Origin: Candidatus Altimarinota bacterium
GTDB lineage: Bacteria; Patescibacteriota; Gracilibacteria; JANQMV01
DNA: 59,580 bases
Assembly: GCA_028279865.1 (NCBI GenBank)
Contig: JANQMV010000014.1
Span: 1 to 59,580 of the forward strand
Direction: 5' to 3'
Part shown: positions 1 through 8,233 of the stretch, one piece after another
Position numbering within the stretch: position 1 is the first letter of the stretch
How the letters are laid out: every line of letters begins with the position of its first letter
The notes under the pieces: model-generated
Databases searched by the model: none
The model's input: only the letters and a program-made list of their open reading frames with translations
Told to the model about the DNA's origin: nothing
Position numbers and translations under genes: made by a program

Positions 1-113
1 AAAAAAGTCTGAAATCCAAGCAGTAAATAACGATGCCGAAGGTGTCTAAGATCAAACGTCTTATCAACGTTACGAACACATTATACAATAAAAAACATAA
101 CAATGCAAGTGAA

Positions 114-1196
114 TTACAAACTTTTTTCTAAAAAATTGATTAGTTGCTTGATATTTGTTTGAGTTATCGCTGGGAAATTAGCAATTCTGAAGGCAGAAGG
201 CTTAAGTTTTCCATAACCTTTACCCAAAGTTAAACCTTCTTTTTGGCAAGTTTCATGCAGCTTTGCAATAAAATCCTCAGGAGCGTTAAGAGCAAAAACA
301 GTTTTAGAACGATAATTTTTAGCTTTCACAAAGTGAGTAATAGTATTTTGTTTTTCTAAAAATTGATTAAAGATTGTTTCTTTTTCCAAAGTTAATTTTT
401 CAACTTCTTCTACTCCTCCCAATTTATTCCAACGCTCCATGAGCTGAGCGATTAAAAAAATCTTCAACACATTTGGCGTACACACAGTTTGATATTTGCT
501 TTCCATTTTTTTCCACATATTTGGAAAATTAAAAACACCGCTATAGTTCTTACGCTTTTCCAGAAGTTCTACTGATTTGGCATAAGCTCTCGGAGAAACA
601 AAAATTAGTCCGAGTCCTGCCGGTAGCCCCAAGCATTTTTGAACGGAAAAGCACCAAAGATCAGCATTGTTAAGATCAATTTTGACTCCTCCCGCAGAAG
701 AAGTGATGTCAACAGCCAAAATTGCGTCAGGATTTTTTTCCTTTACTGCCTTAATCTCTTCATCGTTGCACATTACCCCTGTGGAGGTTTCATTATGCGT
801 GATAGTGATAAAGTCACAATCCGCTGGAATCTTTGTACCTTCAAAGTCATTTTGTGTACCCCAAGTGACCTCATCTGTGACAACTTCTTTGTTTAAAGAA
901 GCGGAAATTCTGGAATATAAACCAGAAAAGCTACCATTGATAAAATGAAAAGACTTGTTTTCACAACAGTTTGAAAGGCTAAGTTTCATCGACTCTGTTG
1001 CTGATGTTGTATAGAAAATTTTGTAATCATCGGGTATTTCAAAGTATTGACGTAAGCCTTCGACTGCGCGTTTTGAAATTTCAGAAAATTGAGGACTGCG
1101 GTGCGAAATTTGTAATAAATGTTGATCCAGTGCGAGACGAATATCACTTTTTGTTTCCGGTGTAAGCTGTGATGGTCCCGGGTTGAAGGTGATCAT
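114..1196 (-). CDS. serC: Phosphoserine aminotransferase
   Basis: Class V PLP-dependent aminotransferase that converts 3-phosphohydroxypyruvate and glutamate to phosphoserine, the second step of serine synthesis. The 360-residue protein opens with the family signature FNPGPSQLTPE. The PLP lysine is in SVQKCLGLPAGL, preceded by the cofactor-binding aspartate in AVDITSSAGG. Length is normal for the family. ATG start and TAA stop; no in-frame TGA. It is the last of three minus-strand genes (serB, serA, serC) that complete the phosphorylated serine pathway, so co-transcription is likely although the gaps are 140-160 bp. Assignment to this pathway rests on motif plus neighbours. Confidence 0.9.
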   Translation of the reverse strand: MITFNPGPSQLTPETKSDIRLALDQHLLQISHRSPQFSEISKRAVEGLRQYFEIPDDYKIFYTTSATESMKLSLSNCCENKSFHFINGSFSGLYSRISASLNKEVVTDEVTWGTQNDFEGTKIPADCDFITITHNETSTGVMCNDEEIKAVKEKNPDAILAVDITSSAGGVKIDLNNADLWCFSVQKCLGLPAGLGLIFVSPRAYAKSVELLEKRKNYSGVFNFPNMWKKMESKYQTVCTPNVLKIFLIAQLMERWNKLGGVEEVEKLTLEKETIFNQFLEKQNTITHFVKAKNYRSKTVFALNAPEDFIAKLHETCQKEGLTLGKGYGKLKPSAFRIANFPAITQTNIKQLINFLEKSL

Positions 1197-1275
1197 TTCT
1201 TAGTTGGTTAGTTTGTAGTTTTTTTTAAATTTGTAAATAAGTCAGAGTTAGCAGCAGATGAAAAAGTGCTAGTGT

Positions 1276-1302
1276 GTCATGCTGAGTTTGTCGCAGTATG
1301 AC
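1276..1302. repeat. Short hairpin with GTCAT/ATGAC ends
   Basis: Between serC and serA, GTCATGCTG is followed eight bases later by CAGTATGAC, an inverted repeat with one mismatch. It has the same GTCAT...ATGAC ends as the other dispersed intergenic elements in the window and looks like a minimal copy of that family. Confidence 0.5.
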
Positions 1303-1338
1303 ATTTCTTTATCTTGAAGCTTGTGGCTTGTAGCTGTT

Positions 1339-2256
1339 CTATTCATATCCATAAAAGTCGAAAATACTCTTAATCAAGTCAAACACACAACGCATTTGAG
1401 CTTGGCGAGATGAGGCTCCGATGTGTGGTGAAGCGATAATGTTTGGTAGGGCTTTGAGCTTGTCATTTGCTTCAGGTTCTTGTTCCCAGACGTCGATTGC
1501 AGCTGCGGCAATTTTTCCACTTTCCAGTGCTGTGTAAAGTGCATCTTCGTCAACAACTCCTCCACGCGCACAGTTAATTAAAACGGCTCCGTCCTGCATG
1601 GCTGCAAATTCTGCTGTGCTTAAGAAATGTGTGGTTTCTTTCGTTTTAGGGATATGCAAAGTGAGCAGGTCAATTGCGCCTAAAAATTCGTTTAAATCTG
1701 TTTTTAATTCAACTCCGATTTCTTTCAGTTTTGTTTGATCTGCGTATGGATCATAGCCAAGTACTTCCATTTCAAATGCTTTGGCTAGTTTAGCTACAAT
1801 TTGACCGATGTGTCCCATACCGACAATCCCCAAAGTTTTCCCGTTTAGTTCTTGTCCGAGTAGTTGCGGTTTTGCCCATTCGCCTTTTTTCATGGTTAAA
1901 TCTGCCTCTCTGATATTGCGATATAAACTTAACATTAGTCCAAAAACAAGTTCGGCTACGGCGTTACTGTTTGCGTTTGGCGTGTTAAAAACTTTGACAC
2001 CTTTTGTTTTGGCATATTCCAAGTCTACGTTATCAAGTCCGGCTCCGGCCCTACCGACTACTTCCAATTTTGTAGCTGCATCCATGATTTCCTGATCAAT
2101 TTTGGCGTCACTACGAATTAGGACAACTTCAAAATCAGGGATAATTTCTTTTAGTTCCGCTTGCGACATTCCCGTTTTAATTTTTATTTCAAAGTGTTTT
2201 CTGAGAGCATCAACTCCTGCATCGGCAAGTTTTGCTGTGATAAGTAGTTTTTTCAT
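1339..2256 (-). CDS. serA: D-3-phosphoglycerate dehydrogenase
   Basis: NAD-dependent oxidation of 3-phosphoglycerate, the first committed step of serine synthesis. At 305 residues it is the short form: an N-terminal substrate domain, then the Rossmann nucleotide domain (GIVGMGHIG, about residues 143-151), then the catalytic region NCARGGVVDEDAL with the active-site Arg and the SPHIGASS segment with the active-site His. It ends right after the dehydrogenase fold and so lacks the C-terminal ACT domain that gives serine feedback control in long forms. ATG start, TAG stop. It lies between serB and serC in the same orientation, which favours SerA over other 2-hydroxyacid dehydrogenases. Confidence 0.88.
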   Translation of the reverse strand: MKKLLITAKLADAGVDALRKHFEIKIKTGMSQAELKEIIPDFEVVLIRSDAKIDQEIMDAATKLEVVGRAGAGLDNVDLEYAKTKGVKVFNTPNANSNAVAELVFGLMLSLYRNIREADLTMKKGEWAKPQLLGQELNGKTLGIVGMGHIGQIVAKLAKAFEMEVLGYDPYADQTKLKEIGVELKTDLNEFLGAIDLLTLHIPKTKETTHFLSTAEFAAMQDGAVLINCARGGVVDEDALYTALESGKIAAAAIDVWEQEPEANDKLKALPNIIASPHIGASSRQAQMRCVFDLIKSIFDFYGYE

Positions 2257-2289
2257 GATTTCTTTTGGGGTAATTAATTAAAAGATTTT

Positions 2290-2400
2290 TTTCATTCTCG
2301 CTTGTTCATGCATTCGGGACGGGCTGAGAATCTGTAACTGTTAGTTTTGCTAAATATTAATTCGAACTTTGAGGTTAAAGATTCAGGACAAGGCAAAAAG
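2290..2400. repeat. Dispersed inverted-repeat element (CTTGT / GACAAG type)
   Basis: The serA-serB gap holds a CTTGTTC...GAATCTGTAAC half and a GATTCAGGACAAG...AAAGAC half in opposite sense. The same two halves recur, better preserved, at 45642-45731, and traces of the left half are seen near 22160. No coding potential is seen here. Confidence 0.5.
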
Positions 2401-2413
2401 ACGGGAGAGTTAT

Positions 2414-3100
2414 CTAGAAATTTTCTTTAATAAATTTTAATAAATCTTTGCTTTCGGTGAAGTAGTGCTTAGCTTGCATTTTTATTTTGGGTCTGTGAAT
2501 ATTTCCTCCGAAGCCAAGGAAGTAATCCGCCATGCTATTTTGCCAAGGAATTAAGTCACTAATCCCATCGCCAACGACTACGACAGGACAATTATATTTT
2601 TTCTTTAAACCGTAAATTGTCTGACATTTACCATTGCTCCTGACAAGAGGATTTTTTTGATCAACATCATTGACAAAACCATTTGATCCAAATGAGTATG
2701 TATTGCCCAAACAATTTTCTTCAGGGATGTTTAGTTTTTTAGCCACAGGGAGGATGCAATCCAAAAAACCTCCGCTAATAATAAAGATAACATGTCCTTG
2801 TTTTTGTAACCAAGCAATTATTTTTTCCATACCCGGCGTAATTTCCTCTACAATTTTTGTTTTAAATTGCTGTACATCACCACGTTTTAATTCTGCTAAA
2901 GCAAGTCTGCGCTTAATGGATTCTTTCAAGTTAATTTCGCCTTCCATGCCTAAATTCGTAATTTCTTCAATTTTGGGAATAATTGAATCTTTTCCTTTTT
3001 TTCTCAATCCTGCAATCAATAATTCATCAAGTGACTCAATTTTGACCAAAGTTGAATCAAAATCAAAAACAAACAGATGTTTTAAAAAAGTGCCTTCCAT
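2414..3100 (-). CDS. serB: Phosphoserine phosphatase-like HAD hydrolase
   Basis: HAD-superfamily phosphatase of 228 residues, predicted to hydrolyse phosphoserine to serine. Motif I is FDFDSTLVKIESLDEL near residue 12, with the nucleophile and acid aspartates of DxDxT; the glutamate that follows in ESLDEL matches the SerB substrate pocket. Motif II is IISGG and motif III/IV is VVVGDGISDLIP. Length fits a SerB without an ACT domain. It is the first gene of a serB-serA-serC series on the minus strand. Homoserine kinase-type or other HAD activity cannot be excluded from sequence alone, but the location makes SerB the best call. TAG stop. Confidence 0.82.
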   Translation of the reverse strand: MEGTFLKHLFVFDFDSTLVKIESLDELLIAGLRKKGKDSIIPKIEEITNLGMEGEINLKESIKRRLALAELKRGDVQQFKTKIVEEITPGMEKIIAWLQKQGHVIFIISGGFLDCILPVAKKLNIPEENCLGNTYSFGSNGFVNDVDQKNPLVRSNGKCQTIYGLKKKYNCPVVVVGDGISDLIPWQNSMADYFLGFGGNIHRPKIKMQAKHYFTESKDLLKFIKENF

Positions 3101-3363
3101 GATTTTTTGATTAAATGTGCCACTATTTTAATTCGTTATTTTAAATTCAACAATATTAACTTATTAAGGTAAAAAAAATCTTTTAATAAAACTAAAAATC
3201 ATTTTAAAATATGTTGAACCATTCTCAACATTGTCTTTACATCGAAGATGTTTGTTCGATTCAGAAATCACAAAAACAGACTCTTGAATTCCAGGTAAAA
3301 AAAGCTTGTAAAATGATTAACTTCTAGAGATACTGATCGAAATAAATTTATAATTAATCAAAT
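3101..3363. other. AT-rich divergent intergenic region
   Basis: The 263 bases between divergent serB and the MFS gene must contain both promoters. I see no open frame, no tRNA and no strong hairpin. Confidence 0.4.
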
Positions 3364-4512
3364 ATGAACCTAGCAAAAATAAAAAAAGGAATTTTAATGC
3401 ACACTTTCTTAGGTAATTTTGATAGAGGTGTTATTTTTATTTTTCTTTCTTTTCACATCTGGGAAAAAACTCAAAGCATGCTGACAGTCGCTCTGGCATT
3501 TATTATTCCCGCATTTGTGGACACGATTGCGGATTACTATTTTTCCTCTCTGAGTGATAAAAAAAACCGCGTTAAATTTATAATTTTGGGTAATATCGGG
3601 TCCGCAATTTTTTTAAGTTGCTATGGATTAGTAGATGAGATACTGATTCTCTACATTTTTATTTTTTTAAAATCACTTTTCTCGAAAATTTATGAAAGTT
3701 CTTTGCTGCCATACAAGCGTGAAATTATTCCGGAAAAAAGTTTTAAAGAATTTATTTCAAAAGAAAATCTGCTAGCTAGTACCGGGGCATCAATCGGAGG
3801 TTTTTCACTTATGTTTTTGTATGTTTTTACGCAAAATATTCCTCTAATTTTTATTATCTCCGGATTAATTGAACTGATCTCTACGCTCTTTTTGTTTAAT
3901 TTAAAAAACACTAAACAATTATTACGTAAAGAAAAAGAAGAAAAGGTTGATGAGCGAATTTTCAAAATTTTAATGTTAATTTATTCTATTGAAGCCTTTG
4001 GCATTGCTCTGCTTGTGAATCGTTTTATTATCTTTCTCAATGAGACGCATAGTTTACCGATTGATCAAGTGGGTATCGTCTTTTTTGTTGTATACGGAAT
4101 TTCTAATATGATTGCAGCTTATACATATAGTCTTTTTAGAAAAATTTCCTTAAAAACAATGCTAGTGTTTACATTTGCGTTCCAAGCTTTTCTATTAATC
4201 TTTTTGATGAATATTCAAAGTATAATTTGGGTAATCGCATTATGGTTTATTTTTGAATTAGCTTCTAATATTGCGCTTATTTATTCTGACGATCGAGTCA
4301 ATAAAACTCTTTTCACCAATATTGGCAAGCGTCTTTCCAAATTTCGTATTAGTGTTTCTATTGCGAGTATCTTAGGTCAAGTCATAATTAGTTTTATTTG
4401 GGATAAAATCGGCATTGGTATGAGTTTTTATTTTTCTTCTACTGTGCTTTTTATGTTAACAATTTATCTCATTTCAATCAAACTCAAGCCCGTTGAGCTT
4501 TTGCGTAAATAG
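3364..4512 (+). CDS. MFS-type permease (382 aa)
   Basis: Polytopic membrane protein with about ten to twelve hydrophobic segments spread over its 382 residues and short charged loops such as SDKKNRVKF after the second or third helix, which resembles the MFS loop 2-3 signature (basic motif after a DxxSDKKxR stretch). The substrate is not predictable. It reads divergently from serB and ends 60 bp before the tRNA-Asn gene on the other strand. ATG start, TAG stop, no TGA codons. A second, longer MFS-like protein occurs at 39330-40919, but the two are not obviously close paralogues. Confidence 0.7.
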   Translation: MNLAKIKKGILMHTFLGNFDRGVIFIFLSFHIWEKTQSMLTVALAFIIPAFVDTIADYYFSSLSDKKNRVKFIILGNIGSAIFLSCYGLVDEILILYIFIFLKSLFSKIYESSLLPYKREIIPEKSFKEFISKENLLASTGASIGGFSLMFLYVFTQNIPLIFIISGLIELISTLFLFNLKNTKQLLRKEKEEKVDERIFKILMLIYSIEAFGIALLVNRFIIFLNETHSLPIDQVGIVFFVVYGISNMIAAYTYSLFRKISLKTMLVFTFAFQAFLLIFLMNIQSIIWVIALWFIFELASNIALIYSDDRVNKTLFTNIGKRLSKFRISVSIASILGQVIISFIWDKIGIGMSFYFSSTVLFMLTIYLISIKLKPVELLRK

Positions 4513-4571
4513 CTATTTCATAAAATCAAAAAAATCCTAAAAATTAGAATTCAGTTAATTCGATTTAATTT

Positions 4572-4646
4572 TGGCTCCCCCGACTGGATTCGAACCAGTG
4601 ACCCTTCGGTTAACAGCCGAATGCTCTACCACTGAGCTACAGGGGA
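4572..4646 (-). tRNA. tRNA-Asn (anticodon GTT)
   Basis: Read on the minus strand, the sequence folds as a full cloverleaf: acceptor stem TCCCCTG pairs with CGGGGGA, D-arm GCTCAGTGGTAGAGC, anticodon loop CTGTTAA with anticodon GTT, and T-arm CTGGTTCGAATCCAG. The 3' CCA is encoded in the DNA after discriminator G. It sits between two convergent protein genes and is the only tRNA I can find here; in particular no tRNA-Gly with anticodon TCA is present. Confidence 0.95.
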
Positions 4647-4659
4647 TTAATATTTGATT

Positions 4660-5823
4660 TTAAGTCTTTCTAAACTTAAAAATTTCTCTCCCGACTATCT
4701 GATCTTTACGATCATAAATCAAAGATCCACGCCTTGCTTCACTTAAAGCGACGGCACTATAACCTAGGTCTTTAATTTTTTCAAGTACATTTTCTAAAAA
4801 AATATATTTTCCTCGATCCTTAAAACAAGGCAGACAAATCACAACAGAGCTCCCCTCTTTTAACACAGACTTTAGATTGACAAAGAGGTGCTCGTACAAA
4901 TCTTCCAAAAAAGCAATCTCCTTCTTTAAAATTTTCTGATGTGGCAAGGACTTCTTTGGCTTACCCAAATACCCCTCACAAACCACCGCATTAACTTCAA
5001 TTTTTTCCTTCAATTTATCCATAACATCATGCACAAAAGTCTGATAATTTTGCGGAAGTTCAAACTGTTTGGAAAGCCACCATAAATTCTGATTAGCTCC
5101 TTCCACGTTTTCTTTTTTGATATCCGAACCGATTACACTTAAGCCTTGTAGCAAACCTTCCATCAAGACAGTTCCGCTTCCGCAGAAAGGATCCCAAATA
5201 ATTTCTCCTTTCTTTACTTCAGAAAAATTAATTAAAATTTGTGCCAGCTTAGGAGGCAACATTCCCATATGCGCATCACGAAAAGGCTTCTGATAATCCC
5301 TCAAGCTATATTTATCAATGTCCTGAACTGCCTCAGTCTCAGCAACCAGATAAGAATCCTCTGTTTTAGCTAAAATAATTTCACACCCTTTCCCTTTCAA
5401 AAAGCCTTCACCAATCACCGCTGGCAAAGAAGTGTTTTTTAAGTTTTTATTAATGAAGCGTCCCCCTTTTCCTTCTTTACGCAGAGCTTTTTTAACACCA
5501 AGCAGATAGGTAGCCAAATTTCTGAGAGGAAAATTTAGCACATTAATTCCAAATTTTATTTTTTTGTTTTCAGGGTATTTATTAATTAAAAAATTTGTAA
5601 TTATTGCAATCATTTCTTTTTCACCACATTTTTTGATTACTTTACCAATTTTAATTGTTCCTCCAAGACGATTAATTTTTAATTTTGTGTCAATCTCTTT
5701 TTCGCTTTCCAGTACTAAAAAGCTTGAAGAATATTCAGCTATTTTGTTACTTTGAAAAACGGTTTTGATTTCTTGAGTTGAGATTTTAAATTTTCTGCCG
5801 AGTACAAAAAGATACTGATTCAT
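4660..5823 (-). CDS. TRM11/TrmG10-like RNA methyltransferase
   Basis: SAM-dependent methyltransferase of 387 residues with a THUMP-like N-terminal half (about 1-170) and a Rossmann methylase C-terminal half. The SAM motif is DPFCGSGTVLMEGLLQG near residue 206, typical of the Trm11/Trm-G10/RlmL class that makes N2-methylguanosine in tRNA or rRNA. The catalytic motif IV expected as D/N-PPY reads EGYLGKP here, a divergent form, so the exact target base is uncertain. The gene ends 13 bp before tRNA-Asn on the same strand. ATG start, TAA stop. Confidence 0.72.
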   Translation of the reverse strand: MNQYLFVLGRKFKISTQEIKTVFQSNKIAEYSSSFLVLESEKEIDTKLKINRLGGTIKIGKVIKKCGEKEMIAIITNFLINKYPENKKIKFGINVLNFPLRNLATYLLGVKKALRKEGKGGRFINKNLKNTSLPAVIGEGFLKGKGCEIILAKTEDSYLVAETEAVQDIDKYSLRDYQKPFRDAHMGMLPPKLAQILINFSEVKKGEIIWDPFCGSGTVLMEGLLQGLSVIGSDIKKENVEGANQNLWWLSKQFELPQNYQTFVHDVMDKLKEKIEVNAVVCEGYLGKPKKSLPHQKILKKEIAFLEDLYEHLFVNLKSVLKEGSSVVICLPCFKDRGKYIFLENVLEKIKDLGYSAVALSEARRGSLIYDRKDQIVGREIFKFRKT

Positions 5824-5848
5824 TTTTTAAATTTAAAAATTTATTTTT

Positions 5849-6319
5849 ATGTTTGCCTCAAAAACCTTAGAACAAATCAATTTATTTATCGCCTCACTTT
5901 GTATTCTTATTGTAGGGATACTCATCGGTAAATATCAAGAAAGAATCTTATTTAATAAAGAAAAATCACAAATCATCCATCTCAAAGAAGATTTAAATCA
6001 AGGCGTACCGAGTATCAAAATTTTAGGCTTAAAAGATGGAGAATTGGTCGGTGAAATTAGTGACAAAACTATTCGCCTAACTACAGAAAAAGAAATTGCT
6101 TTATTTGACGATGATTTAAATTTCACCTTAAAGTTTAATGATATTTTGCGTAAGGATTTGCTTTTTCATGTACCTGAAAATATGAACTATATTGCAAGTC
6201 GTAAAGGTAAGAAATTTTATAACATCTATGACAGTTCTGCCAAAAAAATTGCTCCGCAAAATCGTATCTTTTTTCAAACGAGGGCAGCTGCTTTTGCAGA
6301 AGGATACATTAAGGACTAA
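5849..6319 (+). CDS. Membrane-anchored protein with Ada-like zinc-site fold, cysteines lost
   Basis: A 156-residue protein with one N-terminal membrane segment (about residues 9-27, LFIASLCILIVGILIG) and a C-terminal block reading YIASRKGKKFYNIYDSSAKKI ... NRIFFQTRAAAFAEGY. That pattern resembles the small domain found in Ada and in thermonuclease-type CPR proteins (ASKxGxKYY...C...KI...N.i.F.t..eA...GY), but the expected cysteine position is Tyr-Asp. The function is unknown. It is divergent from the methylase gene, 25 bp away, and runs towards ilvN. TAA stop. Confidence 0.5.
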   Translation: MFASKTLEQINLFIASLCILIVGILIGKYQERILFNKEKSQIIHLKEDLNQGVPSIKILGLKDGELVGEISDKTIRLTTEKEIALFDDDLNFTLKFNDILRKDLLFHVPENMNYIASRKGKKFYNIYDSSAKKIAPQNRIFFQTRAAAFAEGYIKD

Positions 6320-6448
6320 GAAATGTCATAATTTAACAAATAAATAAACCCTTTGCTTTTTTTGAAAAGCTTTGCTTTAAAATTGATTTGTTTTTATAAT
6401 GACTGTTGTAATTTGATTGATTAAATTAGCCGTTGAAAAACTTAGCAT

Positions 6449-6961
6449 ATGGATAAAAATGTACAAATCTTAGTCGCCTTAGTAGAAGACCATCCGGGCG
6501 TTTTACATCGAATTTCTTCTCTTTTTAGTCGTAGACGTTTTAACATCATTAGTCTTTCCATTGGTCAAACAGAGCGGAAAGGAATTTCTCGTATGACCGT
6601 TGTGGTTGATTCTAGTTCTACAAATGTTGAGCAGGTTACCAAGCAAATGTACAAGATTGTCAACGTACTCAAAGTCTCAAATGTCACTAAAGATGCTACT
6701 GTTATTCGTGAAACAGCATTGATTAAAATTAGTGCGACCAAATCCACGCGTACAGAAATTTTACAAATAGTGGAAATTTTTAGAGGTAAAGTTGTGGACG
6801 TAACACTTGATTCTCTCATTGTTGAAATGAGTAGTAAACCTGACAAAATTAACTCTTTTGTTGATTTGGTCTCTTCTTTCGGGATTAAGGAATTGGTCAG
6901 AACAGGGGCGACAATTATGAATCGTGGAAAATCAGGAGAAGTCAAAGTAAAGAAAAAATAA
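6449..6961 (+). CDS. ilvN: Acetolactate synthase regulatory subunit
   Basis: Small ACT-domain subunit that gives valine feedback control to acetohydroxyacid synthase, the first common enzyme of branched-chain amino-acid synthesis. The 170-residue length is usual for IlvN/IlvH. The N-terminal ACT core reads LVALVEDHPGVLHRISSLF with the RRRFNI and SLSIGQTE segments that bind the effector, followed by the C-terminal half (ETALIKISA...). The catalytic subunit is not adjacent; ilvC lies 20 kb away at 26841. It converges with prfB, the two stop codons being 1 bp apart. ATG start, TAA stop. Confidence 0.92.
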   Translation: MDKNVQILVALVEDHPGVLHRISSLFSRRRFNIISLSIGQTERKGISRMTVVVDSSSTNVEQVTKQMYKIVNVLKVSNVTKDATVIRETALIKISATKSTRTEILQIVEIFRGKVVDVTLDSLIVEMSSKPDKINSFVDLVSSFGIKELVRTGATIMNRGKSGEVKVKKK

Positions 6962-6962
6962 C

Positions 6963-8055
6963 TTATTTTATTGTTTGCTTTTCGAGCCAGCTTTCAATAA
7001 ACAAGCCAATCTCTCCATCCAAGACTTTGTCGGCTTGGGATGTCTCTGTTTCTGTGCGGTGATCTTTTACCATTTTATAGGGATGCAAAACATAAGAACG
7101 AATTTGATTTCCCCAAGCAGCTGATTGATGTTCACCTTTTAGTTCGGCATGTTTGGCTTCGTCTTCTTTTTGTTTTTGCTCAAGCAAACGTGCTTGTAAA
7201 ATTTGTATTGCCTGCTCACGGTTTTGTGCTTGAGACCTTTCATTTTGACATTGCACAACGAGATTGGTTGGTAAATGAGTGACGCGTACTGCAGAATCAG
7301 TTGTGTTGACGTGTTGTCCTCCTGCTCCGGAAGCACGAAATGTATCAATCTTTAAATCTTTCGGATCAATCTTAACCTCATCAGTTTTCGCAACTTCAGG
7401 ATAAATTTCTATTAAAGCGAAAGAAGTTTGTCTTAAATTTTTCGCATTAAAGGGAGAGAGTCTTACTAGGCGATGTACGCCTTTTTCTGCCTTAAGATAC
7501 CCATAAACGAGCTCACCTTTGACACTTAATAAGCAGCTTTTAATGCCGGCTTCTTGGCCGGTTTGCTTGTCAATGATGCTGTTTTTCCAGCCTTTTTTTT
7601 CAAAAAATCGCAAATACATTCTCAGCAACATTTCCGCCCAGTCTTGAGCATCTGTCCCACCGGTTCCGGCTGTAATATTTACAATAGCATTGGAATTATC
7701 ATATTTTTTATTCAAAAAAAGCTCTAAATGAGCTTTTTTATATAATTTTGCTAATTTGTGATAACCATTCTCAATTTCAGCAAACTCATTGGAATTTTCT
7801 TCAATGATTTCACTGAGCTCAATTAAATCTTGAACTTCCTTCACTAAATTTTTCCAAAGTTCAATTTTTTTTTGTTTGGCAGTTATGCTCTGTAAGGTTT
7901 GTTGAGCTTTTTGATTATTGTTCCAGAAATTTGTTTCTTTCGTAAAAACTTCAAGAGCTTGAATTTCTTGCTCTAATTTAGCAAAGTCAAACATAGTCCT
8001 TATCGCGATTTATTTTATCGCCCAAGGAGTTAAGTTTTTGTAAAAAATCCTGCAT
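6963..8055 (-). CDS. prfB: Peptide chain release factor 2, with probable +1 programmed frameshift
   Basis: RF2 normally ends translation at UAA and UGA. The open frame from 7994 (343 aa) starts MFDFAKLE, but homology begins earlier: an upstream frame from ATG 8055 (MQDFLQKLNSLGDKINRDKDYV) meets TGA at 7989-7987, and a +1 shift after GTT joins it to DFAKLEQEI, aligning with the classical RF2 N-terminus. The codon-recognition motif SPF is present (about residues 180-182 of the 343-aa frame), as is the catalytic GAGGQHVN. The loop after SPF reads NAKNLRQTSF where E. coli and Bacillus have D-S-G/S-G-R-R-H-T-S-F, so the conserved His is Gln (codon 7428-7430). Retaining RF2 where TGA means glycine is unexpected. 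Whether the RQTSF variant is CPR-wide cannot be judged here. Confidence 0.9.
7986..8001 (-). promoter_or_regulatory. RF2-type +1 frameshift site (AAGGA..TAT GTT TGA C)
   Basis: On the coding strand the site reads AAGGACTATGTTTGAC. The E. coli prfB site is AGGGGGTATCTTTGAC, the same length with an internal Shine-Dalgarno-like purine run, TAT, a slippery NTT codon and TGAC. Here the slippery codon is GTT rather than CTT. The purine run is only two bases from the ATG at 7994, too close for normal initiation but right for stimulating a frameshift. If TGA were simply read as glycine, the zero frame would give V-G-L-C and stop at TAA. Confidence 0.72.
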
Positions 8056-8181
8056 AAAAAAATGAAATTGAAATTTAACTAAAGCAGAATTGAATGTAGC
8101 AAAGATAAGAATGATTTTAAAGTAAAATCAGCTTGATAAAAAATTGCCAAAAAGGGTAAGTCATGTTAATCTCAAAATTGG

Positions 8182-8210
8182 TTGATTTTTAACCTGATTT
8201 GAGTTAAAAT
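8182..8210 (+). promoter_or_regulatory. Probable sigma-70-type promoter of the pilus operon
   Basis: TTGATT (8182-8187), a 17-base spacer and TAAAAT (8205-8210) lie 24 bases before the ATG of the PilN-like gene. No Shine-Dalgarno sequence is seen before that ATG, as for most genes in this window. Confidence 0.5.
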
Positions 8211-8233
8211 AGACTGATTTTAAAACAAAAAAA

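Noticed and set aside
7139-7348. Alternative frame inside prfB
   Set aside because: Short, Lys-rich, no motif and fully inside the RF2 coding region.
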